Part shown: in pieces, positions 41,423-48,743 of the stretch
Layout of the letters: each line of letters starts with the position of its first letter
Position numbering within the stretch: the first letter of the stretch is position 1
Assembly (NCBI GenBank): GCA_900551885.1
Contig: URXS01000002.1
Coordinates: 1 to 60,008 of the forward strand
From: an uncultured Oscillibacter sp.
Lineage (GTDB): Bacteria; Bacillota; Clostridia; Oscillospirales; Oscillospiraceae
Direction of reading: 5' to 3'
DNA: 60,008 nucleotides
Translations under genes and position numbers: made by a program
The notes under the pieces: model-generated
What the model was told of the DNA's origin: nothing
The model's database searches: none
The model's input: only the letters and a program-made list of their open reading frames with translations

Positions 41423-42313
41423 ATGAAGACATACGATACATTTATTATTGGTGAACTGTGTATTGATGAAGTCGTGGGCTTTGACGGTACCAGCGAGTGG
41501 TCCATTGGCGGAGCGGTGGTGTATTCCTCCTATTCGGCGCTGGCCGGCGGAAATCGGGTCGGAATCCTGATAAAGTCCGCTGCTAAGGACAAGATGATTC
41601 CCTACATTCTCCCCGTTCACAATTCTGATATCTATTGGCGGGAATCCACCAGTGGAACATCCTCTATCCGCAATGTATTTCTGGACGAAAAGCGTGAGCG
41701 GCGCACCACTACGGCACTGGCACAGGGGTCGCAGATTACGGCCGCGGAGATGCCGGATGACGTGCAGTCGAAGGTGTTCCATCTGGCCGGTCTGATGAAC
41801 GGCGACTACGATAATGCCCTGATCCCCCTTCTGGCAAAGCGGGGAAAGGTAGCGCTGGACATGCAGTGCTACCTCCGGACTCCGGACCCGAAAACCGGAG
41901 AAATGGTATACAGTGACTGGCCCTGCAAACGGGAATATTTCCCCTATATTACATACCTGAAAACAGACGCCGCCGAAGCGGAGATTCTGACCGGCACAGC
42001 CGATCGCCGGGAGGCCGCCCGGCTGATGGTGGAGTGGGGGGTGAAAGAAGCGCTCATCACACACAACACAGAGGTTCTGGTGTATGATGGGAAGGAGTAC
42101 TACACATGCCCGCTGAAGCCGCGAAGCCTGGATGGCCGAACCGGCCGGGGCGACACAACCTTCTCTGCCTATATCACTGAGCGGGAACGGGCATCTATTC
42201 CCCAGGCGCTGCAGTATGCCGCCGCCCTGGTTTCCCTGAAAATGGAAACCCCAGGTCCCTTTAAAGGCAGCCGGGCAGATGTAGAGGCCTTTCTCAATTC
42301 CTATTACCGCTGA
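41423..42313 (+). CDS. PfkB family carbohydrate kinase
   Basis: 296 residues, ribokinase fold. It has the N-terminal IGELCIDEVVGFDG..WSIGGAVVYSSYSALAGGNRVG pattern (read in parts, about 9-50), with the GG hinge. The C-terminal signature LDGRTGRGDTTFSAYI (about 235-250) carries the catalytic Asp and the anion-hole glycines in the form TGRGD instead of the usual GAGD. It phosphorylates a sugar or nucleoside-like alcohol with ATP. It lacks other features of IolC (usually longer) but a polyol substrate is not excluded. It sits 73 bases after RpiR; AGGGGAGC precedes the ATG. Confidence 0.88.
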   Translation: MKTYDTFIIGELCIDEVVGFDGTSEWSIGGAVVYSSYSALAGGNRVGILIKSAAKDKMIPYILPVHNSDIYWRESTSGTSSIRNVFLDEKRERRTTTALAQGSQITAAEMPDDVQSKVFHLAGLMNGDYDNALIPLLAKRGKVALDMQCYLRTPDPKTGEMVYSDWPCKREYFPYITYLKTDAAEAEILTGTADRREAARLMVEWGVKEALITHNTEVLVYDGKEYYTCPLKPRSLDGRTGRGDTTFSAYITERERASIPQALQYAAALVSLKMETPGPFKGSRADVEAFLNSYYR

Positions 42314-42331
42314 AGTCGGGCTGCGGGGAGC

Positions 42332-43204
42332 ATGAACGAACTGCACATTCTGGACGTTGGCCGGGCAGACTGCACTGTACTGCTGCTGGACACGCCACAG
42401 GGCAGAAAATGCATTGTAATGGATGCGGGAAGCTGCTCGTATCAAGGCGGGCACCCACTGCTGTCCTTTCTGCGGGAAAAGAGAATCCACCAAGTGGATA
42501 CAGCTATTTTGACGCACCTCCATCAGGACCATTTCGGCGGCTTCACCCAGCTGATCGGTCAAATTCCCGTGAAGAAAATGCTGACGCCCTGCGGAGACCT
42601 GCTCTTTGACCAGCGGGTCTACCCCATCTTCGGAGACCGGGAATACTACAGGGAATATCACCAAATCTTCTCCTATCTGGCCGCCTGCAAAACCGAGCTG
42701 GTCTTCCCTAATCAGTATGGAGGAAAAGCGTTCCCCTTCGGCAGCTGCACATTACAGTGTCTTTGGACGGAACAGCCGGAACGTATGGAATCTGTGACTT
42801 GCGCCAAAGCGCTCTGCCGCCAAGGCCTGCGGGAGGATGCAATTGGGGATCTCCTGGAGCGGCATAAGCGAGCCTGCAACAGAGACAGCAGCATCTGGAT
42901 TCTGCGGCAGGGGATGCACGTGATTGCGCTGCTGGCAGGAGACAGCACAGACGACAATATGCGGCAGGCTCTCAGACAAGCCGGTCCAATTCACCCTGTC
43001 GTGCAGAAGCTCTCCCACCATGGTCTGGGCGACGGGTATTTTTCCGCAGAAACGCAGGCGTACCTCCGCCCACAAACACTGGTGGTGAGTGTCGACGCCT
43101 CTCACTGCGGAGAAATCGAGCGCAGAAGGCTGCATACATTATGTTCCGCAGGGCGTTCCAAATTGCACTGTACTTGGCAAGGTCCTTTTTCCATGACGTT
43201 TTAG
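42332..43204 (+). CDS. ComEC-like MBL-fold hydrolase
   Basis: 290 residues, soluble metallo-beta-lactamase fold of the type found at the C-terminus of ComEC: LHILDVGRADCTVLLLDTPQGRKCIVMDAG (residues 4-33, read in parts), the metal site LTHLHQDHFGG (about 60-70), LAGDSTDDN (about 205) and LSHHGLGDG (about 228). There is no membrane part and no signal peptide. The substrate could be a phosphodiester or sugar-phosphate ester; context with RpiR and PfkB suggests carbohydrate-linked metabolism. It follows the kinase by 18 bases and ends at a strong terminator. Confidence 0.82.
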   Translation: MNELHILDVGRADCTVLLLDTPQGRKCIVMDAGSCSYQGGHPLLSFLREKRIHQVDTAILTHLHQDHFGGFTQLIGQIPVKKMLTPCGDLLFDQRVYPIFGDREYYREYHQIFSYLAACKTELVFPNQYGGKAFPFGSCTLQCLWTEQPERMESVTCAKALCRQGLREDAIGDLLERHKRACNRDSSIWILRQGMHVIALLAGDSTDDNMRQALRQAGPIHPVVQKLSHHGLGDGYFSAETQAYLRPQTLVVSVDASHCGEIERRRLHTLCSAGRSKLHCTWQGPFSMTF

Positions 43205-43250
43205 CCATATTTGCAGGGTAAATTTCTCCCCCTGAAGGCTGGTGCATACA

Positions 43251-43280
43251 AAAGGCCGGAGGCATCTGCCTCCGGCCTTT
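43251..43280. terminator. bidirectional intrinsic terminator
   Basis: AAAGGCCGGAGGCA / TGCCTCCGGCCTTT with a TC loop. Serves the RpiR cassette (+) and possibly the activase fusion (-). Confidence 0.85.
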
Positions 43281-43374
43281 GTTGTTTTCAGAAAGGATAC
43301 AGCGGAAGAGCTGGCACCCCATCTGTTCTCATTGCATCACGGTCACGCAGGGAAATTCACCCATCGAGCCGCCC

Positions 43375-46300
43375 TCAGGTAGAGGACAGGGCCGGATGGT
43401 GATGGTTTCCCCGGGGCTTTTGGTAAATCGGAGCGTCCATGGCTTCCCCGGCCTCAGCCTCTGCAGATTGATTCATAATGAGCATCTGGAGCCGGTTCTC
43501 CACATTGGCGTAACTGGTGTCCGGGTCCAGGTCCAGCGGCAGAATCTGCACGCCGGGGAACTGCTCCTTCAGGCGCTTGGTGACGCCCCGGCCGCACACG
43601 TGGTTGGGCAGGCACCCGAAAGGCTGCAAAATGATGAAGGACCGGACGCCCTCGGCGGCGTAGTGGGCGATCTCCCCGGCCATCAGCCAGCCCTCGCCGC
43701 AGGTGAGCGTCTTGGGGATGATGCCAGACACCCCATCATAAAGCTCCTGGGGCCTGACCGCCTTGTGGTACAGGGGATGGGCTTTGGCGATGTGCTCCAG
43801 GTAGCGCTGAATGCCTTCCACGGCGGCGTCCAGGGCAAAGGAGTAGGGCGCCAGATGGGCACCGAAGTCCCGAATTTCGCTGTTGGCCGCCTGAAAATCC
43901 TTACGGAACTGATAGGTAATGCGGGGCAGGATGGTCTCCATGCCGTTTTTCTCCAGGTATTCCTCCACATGGAAGTTGGTGCCGGGGTGGAAGTTCACCA
44001 GCAGCTCGCCGGTGACCAGCACCCGGGGCTTGCGGACGGAGCGGTCGTAGTGGAGCCCCCGGAAGGCATTGATGGACCGGCGGAATGCCGCGATCATCTG
44101 CCCAAGCCCCGTCTTGGAGCTCTCGGCAATGTCCGCCACGCAATCATCAAATACCCGGTTGGTTTCGCCGGGGATGGTTTCATAGGGGCGAATTTTCCGG
44201 CACAGCTCCTCCAGAATATCCAGCATGGAAAAGGCCCACGCAGCCAGCAGCACCGACCGGGCCCCCAGCATGGACACGCCAGGATGGATGCCCTTGGTGT
44301 CGCCGGGGTCCGTGGTGAGGATGGGAACGCTTTCAAAGCCTGCGCTGTCCAGGGCCTTGCGGAGAATGGCTGTGTAATTGGCCATGCGGCAGTCACAGCT
44401 CAGCTTAGCCATGCCCACAGCCACGGTCCCCTGCTGATAGTTCCCCTTCTGGAGGGCGTCGATCAGCTCACCGATGACCATCTGGCAGGGGAAGCAGATG
44501 TCGTTGTGGGTATACTTCTTCCCCACTCGGATCTGCTCCGGTCCGCCTACCGGCAGAACCACAGCCCGGATGCCCTCCCGGTCCATCAGGGCCGTCAGCA
44601 GCGTGGAGACCGGCGCAGAGATATTGGGCACCAGCACAGTGCGCAGCTTCCGGTCCTCAGGACGGTACTTGGCGGGATAGGGCTCCGGCAGATGCGCCGG
44701 CGCAACGGCCTGCTCCGCCTGGGCCGCCCGGCGCAGCTCCACCGTCTCAATGAAGGACTGCACCCGGATGCCGAGAGACCCGGCGGCCTCGCTCTCGTCC
44801 ACCTTCAGGATCAGAGGCGGCTTGCCGCCGCCCTCCCCCAGCAGCCGGATGATCTCGTCGGACAAAATGGCGTCGTGACCGCAGCCGAAGCTGACGATCT
44901 GCACGTACTCCAACGCCGGACTGGCCGCCGTCACCATGGCGCCGGAGAGCATTCGGGCGTGGAAATCGTTGGTGATCTCCACCCGGGACTGGCGCAAATC
45001 CGCCTCATGGAGTCCCGGCAGGCTGTCCACCGTCAGCACGGGAATCCCCCGGCGGGTAAACATCCGGGACAGGTCGTGGTTGACCAGTGGGTCCGTGTGG
45101 TAGGGCCGGCCGGCCAACACCACCGCGAAGCCGCCGGATTTCTCCGTCTCCGCGATGATCTTCTCCCCGGCCTCCGTCAACTGGCGGCGGAAGGACAAAA
45201 TGGCTGTCTCCGCCTGGTGGTAGGCCTGCTCCGCCTGACGCTTTGTGGCACCACAGTGGTCCACCGCGTACTGGCAGATCTGGCGGCGCCGGTCCTTTTC
45301 CGTGAACCAGTGGAACACCGGCGTCTCGAACCGCACAGGGAAGTGCCCCTCCGGGTCCTGGAAATTCCGCACCACCATGGAGTAGCCCATGATGACCGGG
45401 CAGACATAGGGGCTCTTCTCCCCCTTGGGTTCCGTGGGCATGTGGAGGATATAGGGCAGGAAAATCCGGTCCACTCCCTGCCGGGACAGATCCAGCACAT
45501 GGCCGTGGACCAGCTTGGCCGGGAAGCAGATGGTGTCCGACGCCACATACTGCAGGCCGCTCTCATACTGCTTGCGGCTGCTGGGGTGGGAATACCGCAC
45601 ACCGTAGCCCAGGGCCCGGAAGAAGGTGCTCCAGAAGGGCATACTGTCCCAGAACTCCAGCACCCGGGGCAGGCCGATGGTCTCTCCCTGGTCCTCCCGC
45701 ACCGGCGCCACCGGATAGGTCTTGAAGAGCATCTGCTGGCGCAGGCGCATCAGATCCGGCACCTGGGCGGACTTCTCCGCCGCCGGACTCTGTCCCTCTG
45801 TCACCACGGCGCCCCGGTCGCAGCGGTTGCCAGTGACAAAACAGCCTCCGTCCGGAAAGCGCAGGACCGTGCGGCTACAGTGGTTGGCACAGTGGGGACA
45901 GACCACGCCGCTCTCCCGGGTGTATGTAAACTGTTCCACCGCGTCGAAGCCGATAAAGGCAGAGCAGCGGCCGTTGGCGTAGCCGTGGGCCTCCACCTCC
46001 TGCTTCACCGCCAGAGCAGCACCCAGTGCACCCATCTCACCGGGGTACGGTGCCAGGGTCACCTCCCGGCCCAGATACTCCTCCAGGGCACGCAGCACGG
46101 CGAAGTTGCGGAAGGTGCCGCCCTGGACCACCACCTTGTCCCCCAGCTCCGAGACGTTAGCGATCCGCACCACCTTGGTAAATACATTTTCGATAATGGA
46201 CCGGCAGAGCCCCGCCATCAGGTCGTCCGGCTGCTTGCCGTTGCGCTGCTCGTTGATGATGGTGCTGTTCATGAACACGGTGCAGCGGCTGCCCAGCTCC

Positions 46301-47799
46301 GCCGGTGTCCGGGAGCGAAAGGCAGCCTCTGCCACCTGTTCCACCGGCATGCCCAGCGTGGCAGCGAAATTCTCCAGGAAGGAGCCGCAGCCGGAGGAGC
46401 ATGCCTCGTTCAGCATGATGTTGGTGACCACGCCATCTTTGAGCCAGATGGCCTTCATGTCCTGCCCGCCGATATCCAGCAGGAAGGTGGCATCCGGGAA
46501 GAAGCGGCGGCAGCCCCGGGCGTGGGCCACAGTCTCCACCGTATGATAGTCGGCGTGGAAGGCCGCGGAGAGCATCTGCTCGCCGTAGCCGGTGGTACCC
46601 AGGCCCAGGACCTCCAGTTGAATTCCCAGCTTCCGGTACTTTTCCGCCAGGGCCAGCAGCCCCTGACGCACCACCCGCAGGGGCTCACCCTGGTTGTTGG
46701 CGTAAAAGGTGTCGGTCACCTGCTCGTTCTCGTCCATCAGAACGAACTTGGAGGTGGTGGAACCGGAGTCGATACCCAAATACCCCCGCAGGACTTTCCG
46801 GTCTGTGGCGTCCACCGGCTGCCGCAGTTCCGCCTGATGGCGCCGGAGGAAGGCATTCTTCTCATTCTCATCGGCAAAGTAAGGCTTTCCGGTACCGGCG
46901 GCCTCCTGGGGCTGGGCCGGGGCAGCGTCCAGCCGCTCCAGGGCTTGGGAAAGGGTCATGGCATCCTGCTCTCCGGGAAACAGCTCATCTACCGCGATGG
47001 CAGTGCCTCTGGCCACAATGGTCTCCGGGTGCTCCGGGCGAATGATGTCCCCCTCCTCCAGCCCCAGCCGCTCCGCGAACACCCGCACCAGCGTGGGGTT
47101 GAAGGTCAGGGGACCGCCCTCAAAGATGATGGGGGCCGTCAGCTCCAGTCCCTGGGAAAGCCCGCCGATGGTCTGCTTAGCAATGGCGTGAAAAGTAGAC
47201 AGGGCGATGTCCGCCCGCTCCGCCCCCTGGATCAGCAGGGGCTGGATGTCGGTTTTGGCAAAGACACCGCACCGGCCGGAGATGCTGTAAACGGTCTTTC
47301 CTGCGGCGGCCAGCTTTTCAAATTCGTCCGCCGGGACGTTCAGCAACGCGGCGATCTCGTCGATGAAGGCGCCGGTGCCACCGGCGCAGCTTCCGTTCAT
47401 ACGCATGTCGGAGGTTTGGAGCCGGCCGGAAGCCTCGTCGTAATGGAAAAAGATCACCTTGGCGTCCTGTCCGCCCAGCTCCACGGCTGTGCGGACATTG
47501 GGGTACAGCGCCCGGATGGCGGCAGCGTTGGCCACCACCTCCTGGATATAGTGCGCACCCAGAGCGGCGGCAATAGGACGTCCGCCGGAGCCGCAGACAC
47601 CGACCCGGAACCGTATACCGGGAAACCGCCCGGCGGCTTCTTCCAGAAGCTGCCGGACGGTGGCTGCCTGATGGGCGTTATGCCGCTGATATCGGGTAAA
47701 CAATACCTGGTTGGTACCAGGGTCTGTAATGACTGCTTTCACAGTGGTGGAACCAACATCCACCCCAAGCCGCAGAACATTTGAGGCTGTATGTACCAT
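43375..47799 (-). CDS. giant 2-hydroxyacyl-CoA dehydratase activase / dehydratase-related fusion
   Basis: 1474 residues. Two BadF/BadG/HgdC-type ASKHA ATPase domains come first: LGVDVGSTTVKAVI near residue 10 with ELGGQDAKVI and NGSCAGGTGAF; then GIDSGSTTSKFVLMD near 340 with DIGGQDMKAI and NEACSSGCGSF. A Cys-rich DUF2229 region follows (CPHCANHCSRTVLRF, GNRCDRGA, about 660-690), then a long C-terminal part resembling the HgdA/HgdB dehydratase fold. In the family a [4Fe-4S] activase injects an electron into the dehydratase. These large fusions are common in anaerobic Firmicutes and their substrate is not known. Start at 47799 after AAGGAGTG. Monocistronic; no hgdAB genes nearby. Confidence 0.88.
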   Translation of the reverse strand: MVHTASNVLRLGVDVGSTTVKAVITDPGTNQVLFTRYQRHNAHQAATVRQLLEEAAGRFPGIRFRVGVCGSGGRPIAAALGAHYIQEVVANAAAIRALYPNVRTAVELGGQDAKVIFFHYDEASGRLQTSDMRMNGSCAGGTGAFIDEIAALLNVPADEFEKLAAAGKTVYSISGRCGVFAKTDIQPLLIQGAERADIALSTFHAIAKQTIGGLSQGLELTAPIIFEGGPLTFNPTLVRVFAERLGLEEGDIIRPEHPETIVARGTAIAVDELFPGEQDAMTLSQALERLDAAPAQPQEAAGTGKPYFADENEKNAFLRRHQAELRQPVDATDRKVLRGYLGIDSGSTTSKFVLMDENEQVTDTFYANNQGEPLRVVRQGLLALAEKYRKLGIQLEVLGLGTTGYGEQMLSAAFHADYHTVETVAHARGCRRFFPDATFLLDIGGQDMKAIWLKDGVVTNIMLNEACSSGCGSFLENFAATLGMPVEQVAEAAFRSRTPAELGSRCTVFMNSTIINEQRNGKQPDDLMAGLCRSIIENVFTKVVRIANVSELGDKVVVQGGTFRNFAVLRALEEYLGREVTLAPYPGEMGALGAALAVKQEVEAHGYANGRCSAFIGFDAVEQFTYTRESGVVCPHCANHCSRTVLRFPDGGCFVTGNRCDRGAVVTEGQSPAAEKSAQVPDLMRLRQQMLFKTYPVAPVREDQGETIGLPRVLEFWDSMPFWSTFFRALGYGVRYSHPSSRKQYESGLQYVASDTICFPAKLVHGHVLDLSRQGVDRIFLPYILHMPTEPKGEKSPYVCPVIMGYSMVVRNFQDPEGHFPVRFETPVFHWFTEKDRRRQICQYAVDHCGATKRQAEQAYHQAETAILSFRRQLTEAGEKIIAETEKSGGFAVVLAGRPYHTDPLVNHDLSRMFTRRGIPVLTVDSLPGLHEADLRQSRVEITNDFHARMLSGAMVTAASPALEYVQIVSFGCGHDAILSDEIIRLLGEGGGKPPLILKVDESEAAGSLGIRVQSFIETVELRRAAQAEQAVAPAHLPEPYPAKYRPEDRKLRTVLVPNISAPVSTLLTALMDREGIRAVVLPVGGPEQIRVGKKYTHNDICFPCQMVIGELIDALQKGNYQQGTVAVGMAKLSCDCRMANYTAILRKALDSAGFESVPILTTDPGDTKGIHPGVSMLGARSVLLAAWAFSMLDILEELCRKIRPYETIPGETNRVFDDCVADIAESSKTGLGQMIAAFRRSINAFRGLHYDRSVRKPRVLVTGELLVNFHPGTNFHVEEYLEKNGMETILPRITYQFRKDFQAANSEIRDFGAHLAPYSFALDAAVEGIQRYLEHIAKAHPLYHKAVRPQELYDGVSGIIPKTLTCGEGWLMAGEIAHYAAEGVRSFIILQPFGCLPNHVCGRGVTKRLKEQFPGVQILPLDLDPDTSYANVENRLQMLIMNQSAEAEAGEAMDAPIYQKPRGNHHHPALSST

Positions 47800-48167
47800 A
47801 TACACTCCTTCCGGGGAGACATCCGGCAAAGCTGGCCACAATGCCTGGAAGACACAGGGACAGAGTTGCCAATCCGCTCCCATACAACTGTTTATTCAGA
47901 GTTATTTTAGCACATTTTCCATTCAAAACGCTTGTATATTTTTTGTAAAGAATCTGCCGTTTTCGTTCACATACCTTCCAAAAGTATCGCCTATTTGCGC
48001 CGCCTCTTTTTGTCAAAATGCTGCATTTGTTAAAAAATCCAGAGAATTCTTCGTGCGAATGGAACTCCCGGTAGTTTCCGCCCATAAAAAGGCGGGACTC
48101 TGTGGAGCATCCACAGAGTCCCGGCCCACGCCTTCACGGCGCTTTCCAATGGCCTTGCACAATCAGT
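47800..48167. other. intergenic region (368 bp)
   Basis: AT-rich stretch upstream of the activase fusion (47884-48060), presumably containing its promoter on the minus strand; I could not pick a convincing -35/-10 pair. The right end holds the terminator of the iron locus. No ORF or RNA gene seen. Confidence 0.5.
48087..48122 (-). terminator. terminator of the feo operon
   Basis: GGGACTCTGTGGA (48094-48106) / TCCACAGAGTCCC (48110-48122). On the minus strand GCCTTTTTATG follows. Confidence 0.85.
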
Positions 48168-48518
48168 TCACAGCTCTCCCCGGCAGCGGGGCGGCAAAAC
48201 TGCCGCCAAAGTCAGGGCGGCCTGTTCCACCTCCTGGTCAGTGAGCTCCAGTCCCAGGTTTGGAATCCGCAAAGCCAGGCGGTGGACGTAGTCCTGCTGC
48301 TGGCGAGCCAGAGCCATTCCTCGCTCTGTCAGGGCAATTTTTCCGTACCGCTCCTTGGTGACCAGGTCCTTCTCCGCCAGGATACTCAGCATCCGGGTGA
48401 CAGAGGGACGGGACACCCGCAGCGTCCCCGCCACACCGGCGGAGCTGACCGCGGGGCGGACCTGGGAGAGTTGGTAGATCACCAGCAGATACCGGAAATG
48501 AGTACTGGTCAAATCCAT
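48168..48518 (-). CDS. DtxR/IdeR-like metal-dependent repressor
   Basis: 116 residues. Winged helix-turn-helix (about 5-70; VSSAGVAGTLRVSRPSVTRMLSILAEKDLVTKERYGKIALTERG, read in parts) in the manner of DtxR/MntR N-terminal domains, followed by a short dimerisation segment (LELTDQEVEQAALTLAAVLP). It lacks the SH3-like third domain and the full second metal-site domain, so it is a truncated variant; MarR-like behaviour is the alternative. It is the last gene after feoB and the Cys-rich protein. The GTTAG-N6-CTAAC boxes around the locus look like DtxR-family sites, which supports the assignment. Confidence 0.78.
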   Translation of the reverse strand: MDLTSTHFRYLLVIYQLSQVRPAVSSAGVAGTLRVSRPSVTRMLSILAEKDLVTKERYGKIALTERGMALARQQQDYVHRLALRIPNLGLELTDQEVEQAALTLAAVLPPRCRGEL

Positions 48519-48540
48519 TCAAGTCCTCCTCCAGACCTTT

Positions 48541-48714
48541 TCATCTGCCGCGGGATATCCGTTCCTGATGGCTTCGGCCACACTGTCCGCAGTGGGCACA
48601 GTCGCCGGTGCAGTGGCTGCCGTACTTGTGACCCTTCCAGATGGACCGGACTGCCAGTACAACCACCAACGCCAATACAGCACAGACGATCACATAACCA
48701 ACAATATTGGGCAT
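48541..48714 (-). CDS. FeoB-associated Cys-rich membrane protein
   Basis: 57 residues: MPNIVGYVIVCAVLALVVVL (one membrane helix, about 3-22), then a basic stretch and the cysteine cluster HCTGDCAHCGQCG (about 34-46). This is the small FeoB-associated protein found after feoB in many Firmicutes; it may pass ferrous iron from the channel or support FeoB assembly. It begins 29 bases after the feoB stop and ends 22 bases before the repressor gene. It is too short to be noticed by simple ORF length filters. Confidence 0.88.
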   Translation of the reverse strand: MPNIVGYVIVCAVLALVVVLAVRSIWKGHKYGSHCTGDCAHCGQCGRSHQERISRGR

Positions 48715-48743
48715 TGCCAGGCCTTCCTTTCCTATGCGTTTCC

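Noticed and set aside
43279..47784. Open frame of 1501 codons on the plus strand
   Set aside because: It mirrors the activase fusion on the opposite strand. Its translation is rich in His, Arg, Gln and Gly with no domain, the usual shadow of a GC-rich gene; the minus-strand protein has clear motifs.
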